Of a stretch of DNA of 25,725 nt, positions 1 to 6,931 are shown piece by piece. The notes under the pieces are model-generated. The model saw nothing but the letters and a program-made list of their open reading frames with translations. It did not search any database and was not told where the DNA came from. Position numbers and translations under genes: made by a program. Location: contig JBQNCA010000020.1 of assembly GCA_052169645.1 (NCBI GenBank), positions 1 to 25,725 on the forward strand. Direction: 5' to 3'. Each line of letters begins with the position of its first letter. The first letter of the stretch is position 1. Origin of the DNA: JAIKWW01 sp052169645 (GTDB lineage: Bacteria; Bacillota; Clostridia; Peptostreptococcales; Anaerovoracaceae).

Positions 1-55
1 AAGATTTGAGCTTTGTGCTTAAGAACGGAAAACTTTCAACCGAGCAGAGCGGCGG
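1..55 (+). repeat. Exact 55-bp direct repeat, copy 1 (second copy 388-442)
   Basis: Bases 1-55 are identical to 388-442 (387 bp apart, 129 codons, in frame). The repeat encodes the conserved end of a DUF1533 unit and its linker. Zero differences across 55 bp, including third positions, points to recent duplication or gene conversion of whole domains. Copy 1 may extend upstream of the window. Confidence 0.9.
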
Positions 56-821
56 AAATGAAGAACCGCCAACTACTGCGGAAGCACCGTCGGTAGCATC
101 GGCGGACAAGGTGGAAAATCCGTATGCTGATTCCTACTACGATGTTAAGCTGAAAGCAGCATCACAGGATGAGCTGAACAAATACTACAGGGCCATAAAG
201 AGTTTGAAGGTCAATGATGCCGTTTATAATAAAGTTTATAATTCATCAAGCTTTAACAGCGGAGATCAGTATATCTTATACGGCAGCTACGGGAGCATGG
301 GCTATGAATATAGCAGCATCCGTATAAACAGTGTAAGAATCCCGAATGATAAAGCGGTAACGGTAACAGTGACTGCCGACGGATATAAAGATTTGAGCTT
401 TGTGCTTAAGAACGGAAAACTTTCAACCGAGCAGAGCGGCGGTTCGGAACCGCAGAATCCGCAAGAATCAGCTAAAAATGCCCCAAGCTTCACATGGGTG
501 CCGGATGAATCTTTTTTTGGACGCTCGCATAGCTTGAGTTTTGAGACGACTAAAGAGGTTATAGAGTATTTCGGAAAGATTAATAAGGTAACCGTAGGCG
601 GACAGGCTCATCCGAAATCATCAGGCTCGCCGGGAGCATATGAATACAGTCTCAAAATGAGTGAATCCGAAAATAGCGGAAATTGTGAAATTCAGATTTC
701 AAAAGACATGTTTATTTCAACTCCTGAAAGAACCTTACAGATAGTTGTAGAAGCTGAGGGTTATAATAATTTAGTAGTGAATCTGACAAAAGTTCTCCTT
801 GGAGGATGGCAGCTTTCATAG
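1..821 (+). CDS. DUF1533 (hemoblobin-interacting domain type) repeat protein, 3' part
   Basis: The 3' part of a gene that begins outside the window; the frame is already open at base 3 and the apparent first Met is only an internal TTG. The visible ~273 residues hold the end of one repeat, one complete repeat (about residues 45-145, ending in the hallmark 'ADGYKDLSFVLKNGKL') and a more diverged third unit (about 160-265, ending 'EAEGYNNLVVNL'). This GY-[KN]-[DN]-L beta-sandwich pattern is that of DUF1533/PF07550, a module found in secreted surface proteins of Firmicutes and linked in streptococci to haem-protein binding. Short acidic/Pro/Ser linkers separate the units. The protein stops in 'GGWQLS' with no LPxTG anchor, SLH domain or membrane tail, so any anchoring would have to lie upstream. 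A ligand cannot be inferred. The frame and repeat family are clear; the function is not. Confidence 0.75.
   Translation, partial: DLSFVLKNGKLSTEQSGGNEEPPTTAEAPSVASADKVENPYADSYYDVKLKAASQDELNKYYRAIKSLKVNDAVYNKVYNSSSFNSGDQYILYGSYGSMGYEYSSIRINSVRIPNDKAVTVTVTADGYKDLSFVLKNGKLSTEQSGGSEPQNPQESAKNAPSFTWVPDESFFGRSHSLSFETTKEVIEYFGKINKVTVGGQAHPKSSGSPGAYEYSLKMSESENSGNCEIQISKDMFISTPERTLQIVVEAEGYNNLVVNLTKVLLGGWQLS
388..442 (+). repeat. Exact 55-bp direct repeat, copy 2
   Basis: Second copy of the in-frame repeat described at 1-55. It lies at the junction between the second and third DUF1533-like units. Confidence 0.9.
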
Positions 822-903
822 AAAATTATAAAGGTTGGATTTTAAATCTATAAGGCACGAAAGCCTTGAAATGTTTACTATTAAATATTTTGATGCTTTT
901 AAG

Positions 904-950
904 AAACGGTCTGTGCCGTGACAGGTTTGTCACGGTACAGACCGTTTTGC
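904..950 (+). terminator. Strong rho-independent terminator
   Basis: Arms 904-922 and 929-947 pair over 19 bases with a single mismatch around a 6-base loop, and the 3' side ends in a short T run. It ends the transcript of the repeat-protein gene, 83 bp after its stop. Confidence 0.85.
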
Positions 951-955
951 TTTGG

Positions 956-1009
956 TAATACTTAAGTAGCGGATTCGATGAGCGAAAGCGAAGAAGTATC
1001 AAAGAACCA
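956..1009 (+). repeat. Dispersed intergenic repeat, copy A (copy B 24601-24651)
   Basis: About 54 bp that match 24601-24651 at roughly three quarters of positions. Shared blocks are TAATACTT, GGATTCGA, AGCGAAGAA and TCAAAGAACCA in the same order. Both copies begin a few bases after a terminator. No frame is open through it. The rest of the gap from 951 to 1290 holds this repeat, then the promoter and leader of the next gene. Confidence 0.6.
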
Positions 1010-1097
1010 CCGACTAAGCCGATTATACGAAAAATATAGGGTTAAAATACCATATTACAGAAATAATAGTTATTCACAAATTTGATTGATATAAATA

Positions 1098-1127
1098 TTG
1101 ACAAAAATATATTAAATACTGTACTAT
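1098..1127 (+). promoter_or_regulatory. Putative promoter of the CoA-transferase gene
   Basis: TTGACA at 1098-1103, an 18-bp spacer and TACTAT at 1122-1127. The -35 is perfect and the -10 matches 4 of 6. It implies an untranslated leader of about 160 nt before the start at 1294. Confidence 0.5.
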
Positions 1128-1130
1128 AAC

Positions 1131-1221
1131 CATATAGATGTCATACAAATAATATTTGCACATAATTTATCTACACTTATATTAGTGTTGCATATAATAT
1201 TTGCAATATGGAATCTATATG
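1131..1221 (+). promoter_or_regulatory. Symmetric repeat array in the CoA-transferase leader
   Basis: Just downstream of the putative -10 there is a nested layout. Outer inverted arms CATATAGAT (1131-1139) and ATCTATATG (1213-1221) enclose two direct copies of TAATATTTGCA (1150-1160 and 1195-1205). These flank a small hairpin ACACT-6-AGTGT (1173-1188). It could be an operator region or a structured 5' leader; no known regulator is recognised. Confidence 0.4.
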
Positions 1222-1293
1222 TAATAGAAACAGTCGGAAAATTGTTTTTATTATATCAGAACTTTTAATTCTGAACTACCGGGAGGTGGACTC

Positions 1294-2901
1294 ATGTCAA
1301 GAAATCCATATGTAAATTTTATTACTGCAAAAGAAGCGGCAGAGCTTATACCTGATAATGCTGTAATCGCAGCAGCTTCGTTCGGAAACGGAGGATGGCC
1401 TCATGAATTGGCTTATGCGGTTGAAGAACGTTTTTTGAAAACAGGACATCCTTCAAATATTATGCATATCCATGCAGCAGGTTGCGGAGATTTCGGAACT
1501 AACGGGCATGGAGAATGTCACTGGATACATCCAGGGTTTTTGACAAGGATAATCACATCTCATCCGGGTTCATCACCAAAGGTAATGAAGGCGATTGAAA
1601 ATGATGAGGTTATGTGTTGGAATCAGCCGCTCGGAACTATGACACAGCTTTTCCGTGAAATGGGGCGAGGGATGCCGGGAGTACTTTCAAAGATAGGACT
1701 TGGAACCTTTTTGGATCCAAGAGGTGATAGAGGAGCTTTAAATAAGTCATCACGTGAATATAATGAGGATTTCTGTGAATATGTTCCCGATTTTATGGGA
1801 GAGGATTATGTTTTTTATAAGGCATATCCTCTGACTCATGCATTTATCAGAGGAAGCTATGCTGATTCGAACGGAAATATAAGTGTTGAAAAGGAAGCCT
1901 ACAATCTTGAATGTTTGGCGGTAGCTCAGGCGGTAAAGGCTTGTGGTGGCAAGGTTTTCGTTCAGGTGGAGAAGGTTGTTGAGCTTGGGCAGATTCACCC
2001 TAAAATGGTAAAAATTCCTGGACTTTATGTTGATTATGTAGTGGAAGCAAAGAATCACGAGTTGGATTGGCAGACTTTCGGAACTTATTACGATCCTACT
2101 TTTTCGGGAGAACTCAGGGCCGATATGGATGCAGGAGCGGAAAAGCTCGACTTTTCACCGGATAAGGTTATGTGCCGTAGAGCAGCTATGGAAATAAAAG
2201 CCGGATACAAGTGTGATTTCGGTATAGGAAAACCTACTTTTATAGGTTCCGTAATCGAAGAAGAGGGCTGCAGAGGTGATGTAATTATGATTTCAGAATC
2301 CGGGGCTATAGGAGGAGTTCCGGGAGGCGGTTTGAATTTCGGCGCACACTTCAACATCGAGGCATCCTCGGATCAGGGAGACCATTTCAGCTTTTTTGAC
2401 GGAGGCGGACTCGATATCGGCGTATTCGGACTCTCCGAGGCCGACAAGGACGGAAATATAAATACCAGTTTGCTCAACGGTGTAATAAAAGGAGTAGGAG
2501 GATTTGCGAATATAGCAGCAACAGCAAGACATTCCGTATTCATGGGAAACTTTAAGGTTGGAGGCTTGGAGTGCCATGTTGAAGACGGGAAAATGATTAT
2601 AGATAAGGAAGGTAAATATCCTAAATTTGTTGAACAATGCCCGCAGCTTACATTCAATGCCGAAGAATCCCTTAAAAAAGGAAATACTATTCTCTTTGTC
2701 ACTGAAAGATGTGTAATCAGGCGTACTTGGGAAGGACTTGTAATTGAAGAAATTGCACCCGGTATAGATTTGCAGACTCAAATTATTGAACAATGCCCCA
2801 ATGTTACTTTTATAGTGCCCGAGGGAGGTCCTAAGCTTATGGATGAAGCTCTGTTCCAAGAAGAGTGGGGCGGACTCAGAGAAATAATGATGAAAAAATA
2901 A
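1294..2901 (+). CDS. Propionate/acetate-type CoA-transferase (YdiF/Pct family)
   Basis: A 535-residue family I CoA-transferase with the alpha and beta halves in one chain, close to the ~520 residues of propionate CoA-transferase and E. coli YdiF. These enzymes move CoA between short-chain acyl-CoAs and free acids (acetate, propionate, lactate, butyrate) through a glutamyl-CoA thioester, in the cytoplasm of fermenting anaerobes. The alpha half (about 1-270) begins with the usual 'FITAKEAAELIPDNAVIAAASFGNGGWP'-type segment. The beta half contains 'SESGAIGG', and Glu335 fits the catalytic glutamate of the (E)xG box. A strong ribosome binding site (GGGAGGTGG, 1280-1288) fixes the ATG. It is monocistronic, with its own promoter region and terminator. 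Acyl specificity cannot be read from the sequence; an acetoacetate- or 4-hydroxybutyrate-type activity is possible. Confidence 0.85.
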   Translation: MSRNPYVNFITAKEAAELIPDNAVIAAASFGNGGWPHELAYAVEERFLKTGHPSNIMHIHAAGCGDFGTNGHGECHWIHPGFLTRIITSHPGSSPKVMKAIENDEVMCWNQPLGTMTQLFREMGRGMPGVLSKIGLGTFLDPRGDRGALNKSSREYNEDFCEYVPDFMGEDYVFYKAYPLTHAFIRGSYADSNGNISVEKEAYNLECLAVAQAVKACGGKVFVQVEKVVELGQIHPKMVKIPGLYVDYVVEAKNHELDWQTFGTYYDPTFSGELRADMDAGAEKLDFSPDKVMCRRAAMEIKAGYKCDFGIGKPTFIGSVIEEEGCRGDVIMISESGAIGGVPGGGLNFGAHFNIEASSDQGDHFSFFDGGGLDIGVFGLSEADKDGNINTSLLNGVIKGVGGFANIAATARHSVFMGNFKVGGLECHVEDGKMIIDKEGKYPKFVEQCPQLTFNAEESLKKGNTILFVTERCVIRRTWEGLVIEEIAPGIDLQTQIIEQCPNVTFIVPEGGPKLMDEALFQEEWGGLREIMMKK

Positions 2902-2929
2902 TTATAGTAAAAATAGCTGACCGGATTTA

Positions 2930-2964
2930 TGCAGCCGCCTTTGCAGCAGGTGGCTGCAGCTTTT
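2930..2964 (+). terminator. Rho-independent terminator after the CoA-transferase gene
   Basis: Arms 2930-2940 and 2948-2958 (11 bp with one G-U pair) enclose a 7-base loop, followed by GCTTTT. It lies 28 bp after the stop codon. Confidence 0.8.
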
Positions 2965-2987
2965 ATCTGAAAATTTGTATTTTTAAC

Positions 2988-3015
2988 TTGAAAATATAAT
3001 AAAATACTGTATAAT
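2988..3015 (+). promoter_or_regulatory. Putative tRNA-Ser promoter
   Basis: TTGAAA (2988-2993), a 16-bp spacer and a perfect TATAAT (3010-3015). The expected start site is about 15 bp before the mature tRNA 5' end. Confidence 0.6.
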
Positions 3016-3038
3016 TAGGTAAGTCAAAAGACGGTCGT

Positions 3039-3124
3039 AGAGGGTTGACCGAGCGGCTAAGGAGCCCGCCTGGAACGCGGGTAAGGCGAAAGCCCCGCGG
3101 GTTCGAGTCCCGTGCCCTCTGCCA
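3039..3124 (+). tRNA. tRNA-Ser (anticodon GGA)
   Basis: A complete class II cloverleaf. The acceptor stem AGAGGGT pairs with GCCCTCT, followed by discriminator G and an encoded CCA (3122-3124). The anticodon arm is CCCGC-CTGGAAC-GCGGG, giving GGA, which reads UCC and UCU. A long variable arm with a GGC/GCC stem is typical of serine tRNAs. The T arm is GCGGG-TTCGAGT-CCCGT. It has its own promoter and terminator, so it is a single-gene transcript. Confidence 0.95.
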
Positions 3125-3129
3125 TATAT

Positions 3130-3177
3130 AAAATAACCGCCTAATCGTTGAATTATCAATGGTTGGGTGGTTATTTT
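3130..3177 (+). terminator. Terminator after tRNA-Ser
   Basis: AAAATAACCGCC (3130-3141) pairs with GGTGGTTATTTT (3166-3177) with one G-U. The A-tract/T-tract arms suit termination in either direction. Confidence 0.75.
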
Positions 3178-3302
3178 GTTTTGTAAATAATGTTATGCTA
3201 AAAGACCTGCATTGATCTAAATTTATCTATAAAGTGTTACAATCTTCCGAACTTTCAGCTTCACATGAGTCGAACTTTTTTATCTTCTTCAGTTAAAAAA
3301 TG

Positions 3303-3339
3303 CGAACTGATGTTTACAAAAAAATGGATCTGTGATAAT
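3303..3339 (+). promoter_or_regulatory. lexA promoter with overlapping LexA (SOS) box
   Basis: CGAAC-TGAT-GTTTA (3303-3316) fits the Gram-positive LexA box CGAACNNNNGTTYG except at the last base. It overlaps a TTTACA -35 (3313-3318), followed at 15 bp by an extended -10, TGTGATAAT (3331-3339). An operator covering the -35 is what autorepression of lexA would need. Two further CGAAC half-sites occur at 3248-3252 and 3271-3275 without good partner halves. Confidence 0.65.
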
Positions 3340-3434
3340 ATTGATGTAATAAAGAACATATAGGCGTTTATATCAAGCGATAGATATTTAAAGCCTCTGT
3401 GCCTGAGAATATTGATTTCAAATAGGAGGATTTT

Positions 3435-4157
3435 ATGGGCAGGAAATCATTACCTACGGACGAGATGAACCTTACGGAAAGAGAACATCAGATACTTGAT
3501 TTTCTAAAAGAAAATATAGTAAGAAGAGGCTACCCGCCTACAGTAAGGGAAATCGGTCAGCACCTCGGAGTAAAATCTACATCTACAGTGCATAAAGATT
3601 TATCTTCTTTAGAACAGAAAGGCTTTATACGCAGAGATCCAGCAAAGCCTCGTGCTATAGAAATTGCCGATCTTGATATGTCGATTCTTGCAAATGAAGA
3701 ATCCATTTCAGATGATTATAAAAAAACGTCGTTTGATGAAAATGTATCGACTTCCTTTGCTACTGAAAATATTTTAAATATTCCCTTGGTAGGGCAGGTT
3801 GCCGCAGGGACTCCTATACTTGCGGAACAAAACGTTACGGATTATTTTCCGGTTCCTGCCCATTTTGTAAATAATGCGGGAAATCATTTCATGCTTACGG
3901 TAAAAGGTGAGAGTATGATAGAAGCAGGTATATTTGACGGAGATTATATACTGGTAAAGCAACAGGGAGATGCCGTAAACGGAGATATGGTAGTGGCTAT
4001 GGTGGACGGCTTTGAAAGTGAAGCGACCGTCAAGACCTTTTATAGAGAAGGTGATCACATAAGATTGCAGCCGGAGAACTCATCTATGAGTCCTATTATA
4101 GTCAGAGATGTGCGGATTTTAGGTATAGTGAAAGGTGTTTTCAGATATTTAAATTAA
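3435..4157 (+). CDS. lexA: LexA repressor, SOS regulator
   Basis: Transcriptional repressor of the DNA-damage (SOS) regulon; it inactivates itself by RecA-stimulated self-cleavage. The N-terminal winged helix-turn-helix (about 12-78) has the family pattern 'GYPPTVREIG...TVHKDLSSLEQKGFI'. The C-terminal S24 peptidase domain (about 115-240) carries the Ala124-Gly125 cleavage site (VAAGTP), nucleophile Ser160 (KGESM) and general base Lys200 (ATVK). At 240 residues it is longer than the ~205 of B. subtilis LexA. The extra length is in the acidic, Ser-rich linker between the domains (about 80-112). AGGAGG ahead of the ATG supports the start. The LexA box over its own promoter indicates autoregulation. 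It stands alone, with no sulA/yneA-type gene beside it. Confidence 0.95.
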   Translation: MGRKSLPTDEMNLTEREHQILDFLKENIVRRGYPPTVREIGQHLGVKSTSTVHKDLSSLEQKGFIRRDPAKPRAIEIADLDMSILANEESISDDYKKTSFDENVSTSFATENILNIPLVGQVAAGTPILAEQNVTDYFPVPAHFVNNAGNHFMLTVKGESMIEAGIFDGDYILVKQQGDAVNGDMVVAMVDGFESEATVKTFYREGDHIRLQPENSSMSPIIVRDVRILGIVKGVFRYLN

Positions 4158-4418
4158 GTTGAAGAAAAGAAAGCAGTGTATATCCTAACAGTCAGATATT
4201 TACCGAGTAATTTTTAACAACAGAATATTTAAACAAAAATGCACTCTGAAAAAGCGGGCTGTCTTTTTTGTTAAAAGGGATTGCTGATAAAAAATAGATA
4301 TTTTTCCCAAAAAGTAGCAAATTCAACCTGTTCTCTTGCAAATATCCCTGTATTTCAAGGGATTTAAGGGTTAATTATTAAAATTTATATTAAATATGAA
4401 TCATCAATAATTATACTT
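4158..4418 (+). other. A/T-rich intergenic stretch after lexA
   Basis: No coding frame is convincing here. The only structure seen is a loose terminator candidate near 4231-4274, where AACAAAAA can pair with TTTTTTGTT. The nested inverted repeat at 4419-4536 follows, so the full gap between lexA and the convergent acyltransferase gene is about 420 bp. Confidence 0.4.
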
Positions 4419-4536
4419 ATGCATATGAAGTGAAATATTTTCGATTTTCCGTCGGTACTCGGCTTTGATTTCTGCCGGAAAGCCTTAGTACCGCTGCCGG
4501 AAATCAAAGCGAGAGCATATCAGAGTTCATATGCAT
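4419..4536. repeat. Nested imperfect inverted repeat between convergent genes
   Basis: The outer arms ATGCATATGAA (4419-4429) and TTCATATGCAT (4526-4536) are perfect complements. Inside, GCTTTGATTTC (4462-4472) pairs with GAAATCAAAGC (4500-4510). A competing hairpin uses GGTACT+GGCTTT (4454-4466) with AAAGCC+AGTACC (4479-4492). The 10-mer CTGCCGGAAA is present twice (4472-4481, 4494-4503). It sits between the 3' ends of lexA and the acyltransferase gene, so it may serve as a bidirectional terminator or be a small mobile palindromic element. Confidence 0.6.
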
Positions 4537-4580
4537 AGGCTATTTCATTACAATTTAAATTCATTCGAAATATTATTTGA

Positions 4581-5699
4581 TTATTTGCTGTGTAAAATGC
4601 TTTTTGACAAAGCTTTGCAGCGCTGCCATAGGAAATATAATAAGAAAGGCATGGTATATCCGAGAAATGCTCTTATTATCAGAAGTAGAGATATATCATT
4701 AATACCTCTCATTTGCAGTTGCAGAGTGGTAACAGTTATAAATATACAGTGAGCAAGATATACGAAATAAGAGGCTTTATTAATTTTATTGAGAATTTCT
4801 TTCAATTTCACTCCTATGGCAGTGTCGGATTTATCAAGAAGGATGCATGCCGTCAGCAGAACAAGTATGGACATCGCGTCGGTGAGCATCTTGAAGAAAT
4901 CCATTTCCAGTACAAAAATTTTTGTAATAATCTGAATTTGATTTATTATAGCGGCACATATGATAGGTATTGAAAGAAGGAAAACTGTGCGGTGATTTTC
5001 AAAAAGGCTGTCATACAAACAGTCATACAGTTTTCCGGCATACAGACCCATGCACCAAAAGAATGCATATAGTAGGCAAAATCTGTCGATATATGCGGAG
5101 CTTATTCCGAACATGTTTAAATATACGGGAAGCTTCAAGGTGAACATCGAAATCATTAAAGAAATCGGAAGCCCTGCCCATATGGGAGTTTTTTCTATCA
5201 AGTGCTTCCAAAGCGGTAAGAGTAAATAAAATTGCATTACGATTATGATGTAATAAAATTGTCCTGAAAGGTCACCTGTCAATATTCCTCGGATTAGAGT
5301 AGATGAATCGAAAGGTATATAGCCCATTAGACCGAGTATGAAAAAATATATCAAACTGAATGATACATATGGAAGCAATATCGTTCGGCAGCGTTCTTTC
5401 ATATATTGAAAATAATGAAGTCTGTCATTCTTTAAGAAGTTTATTTGCATGGCTGTTTTTACTGCGCCGCTGAAAAGAAAAGCCGGGACAACAAATGCTG
5501 CAAGCCTCCAAGGAAAATAGATTATATTTTGCTGCCATGAGCCGAGAGTAAGTTCGGATATTCCAAGTGCAACTACATGGATAAATATTACGAGCAGGCA
5601 AGCTGTAGCATTAAAGTAATTGAGTTCCCGTATATATTTATATCCGTTATCGGTATGTTCCCGTGCTGATAGGTTTGTTGGATTGGTATTGTGATTCAT
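4581..5699 (-). CDS. Membrane acyltransferase, acyltransferase-3 family
   Basis: An integral membrane protein of about 372 residues with some ten hydrophobic segments. After a hydrophilic N-terminus it shows the family opening 'ELNYFNATACLLVIFIHV', in which the His in the first membrane helix is the usual candidate catalytic residue of Acyl_transf_3 (PF01757). Members O-acylate extracytoplasmic glycans, peptidoglycan, teichoic acids or antibiotics, drawing on cytoplasmic acyl donors. The substrate here cannot be told. The start at 5699 is preferred over 5726 because AGGAG lies 9 nt upstream of it (5709-5713), whereas the longer frame has no ribosome binding site. It is a single gene, convergent with lexA and divergent from cysK, with no polysaccharide genes beside it. 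Confidence 0.8.
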   Translation of the reverse strand: MNHNTNPTNLSAREHTDNGYKYIRELNYFNATACLLVIFIHVVALGISELTLGSWQQNIIYFPWRLAAFVVPAFLFSGAVKTAMQINFLKNDRLHYFQYMKERCRTILLPYVSFSLIYFFILGLMGYIPFDSSTLIRGILTGDLSGQFYYIIIVMQFYLLLPLWKHLIEKTPIWAGLPISLMISMFTLKLPVYLNMFGISSAYIDRFCLLYAFFWCMGLYAGKLYDCLYDSLFENHRTVFLLSIPIICAAIINQIQIITKIFVLEMDFFKMLTDAMSILVLLTACILLDKSDTAIGVKLKEILNKINKASYFVYLAHCIFITVTTLQLQMRGINDISLLLIIRAFLGYTMPFLLYFLWQRCKALSKSILHSK

Positions 5700-5870
5700 A
5701 TTGAAAATCTCCTGTATTTTTAACATTATTGTAGATAAAACTGAAATAATGTTTCACTTTATTATACAGATTAGAGATATGTTCGTGCATACTTTTATTA
5801 AAAGAATATAAGTTGTATGATTCAGCATCTGAAGAAAATTTATTTTTATGAAATCAATAGTTATATTTTA

Positions 5871-5899
5871 TTGACTAATATAATGGTAAGGAGTATTCT
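5871..5899 (+). promoter_or_regulatory. Possible cysK promoter
   Basis: TTGACT (5871-5876), a 17-bp spacer and TATTCT (5894-5899), about 75 bp before the cysK start. A TATAAT also occurs at 5879-5884 but has no -35. No T-box or S-box leader is recognisable upstream of this gene. Confidence 0.35.
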
Positions 5900-5974
5900 T
5901 TTTAATAATTTATATATTATATAGACAGATGACAGAGTGTTTAAATATATTAGGATAAGAAATGGAGATAAAAT

Positions 5975-6907
5975 ATGGACGGGATTTATACATCGGCAGA
6001 AAAGCTGATTGGAAATACACCTATGTTGGAGCTTGTAAATTTAGAAAAATCAATGGGACTTAAATCAAAGATTATAGCAAAGCTGGAGTATTTTAATTTA
6101 TCCGGTTCTATAAAGGATCGCGTTGCTCGTGCTATAATAGAAGATGCCGAAAAAAGCGGTAAATTAAATAAAGATTCTGTGATAATTGAGCCGACTTCGG
6201 GGAATACAGGGATAGGACTTTCGGCAATTGCCGCAGCGAAAGGATATAAAATCATAATAGTAATGCCTGATACTATGTCCATAGAGCGCAGAAAGCTTAT
6301 GAAAATATATGGTGCCGAGCTGGTTTTGACGGATGGAACTCAGGGAATGAAAGGTGCTATAGCAAAGGCTGAGGAACTTTCTAAAGAAAACTCGAATTCC
6401 ATAATAGCAGGGCAATTTGTTAATCCTGCAAATCCTAAGGCACATTTTGAGACTACGGGACCTGAAATATGGAAGGATACGGACGGAAAGGTAGATATTT
6501 TTGTAGCAGGTGTAGGTACAGGCGGAACTGTTACGGGAGCGGGACGTTTTCTCAAACAGCAGAATCCTGAAATCAGAGTTGTAGCTGTAGAACCTGCATC
6601 AAGTCCCGTACTGTCTCAGGGGAAATCGGGGGTTCACAAAATTCAAGGTATAGGAGCAGGCTTTGTACCTGAAGTTCTCGATACCGATATATATGATGAA
6701 GTTATTACAGTAGACAATGAATCTGCATTTAAAACTGCCGTACAGCTTACTTCAAAAGAAGGAATATTAGTCGGGATTTCGTCCGGGGCAGCTGTTACCG
6801 CTGCAATAGAATTAGCTAAGCGTCCTGAAAATGAAGCAAAAAATATAGTGGCTATATTGCCGGATTCAGGAGACAGATATTTGTCCACACAGCTTTTTGA
6901 AGATTGA
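5975..6907 (+). CDS. cysK: Cysteine synthase A (O-acetylserine sulfhydrylase)
   Basis: PLP-dependent enzyme making L-cysteine from O-acetyl-L-serine and sulfide in the cytoplasm. It has 310 residues, the family length. The N-terminal 'LIGNTPML' is followed by the PLP Schiff-base lysine Lys47 in 'GSIKDR'. The substrate loop is 'PTSGNTG' (residues 73-79) and the phosphate-binding loop 'GTGGT' lies near residue 178. The C-terminal part has 'GISSGAA' and 'LPDSGDRYLST', all typical of CysK. The segment 'FNLSGSIKDR' differs from the more usual 'NPxxSVKDR' but keeps the lysine. No cysE lies next to it. It is followed after 24 bp by a PLP-vitamer kinase, with which it probably forms a two-gene operon. 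CysM-like use of other sulfur donors cannot be excluded. Confidence 0.92.
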   Translation: MDGIYTSAEKLIGNTPMLELVNLEKSMGLKSKIIAKLEYFNLSGSIKDRVARAIIEDAEKSGKLNKDSVIIEPTSGNTGIGLSAIAAAKGYKIIIVMPDTMSIERRKLMKIYGAELVLTDGTQGMKGAIAKAEELSKENSNSIIAGQFVNPANPKAHFETTGPEIWKDTDGKVDIFVAGVGTGGTVTGAGRFLKQQNPEIRVVAVEPASSPVLSQGKSGVHKIQGIGAGFVPEVLDTDIYDEVITVDNESAFKTAVQLTSKEGILVGISSGAAVTAAIELAKRPENEAKNIVAILPDSGDRYLSTQLFED

Positions 6908-6931
6908 TGAAATAAGTGAAAGAGGTTATTT

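Noticed and set aside
2293..2859. A 188-codon minus-strand frame inside the CoA-transferase gene
   Set aside because: It is a shadow of a gene with an intact catalytic motif; its composition is unlike a real protein.
4531..4973. Two + strand frames at 4531-4752 and 4713-4973
   Set aside because: Both lie antisense to the acyltransferase gene, have no ribosome binding site and show no protein-like pattern.
5727..5974. A possible T-box or SAM riboswitch before cysK
   Set aside because: No T-box sequence, specifier loop or S-box core is visible, and no terminator/antiterminator pair lies before the gene.
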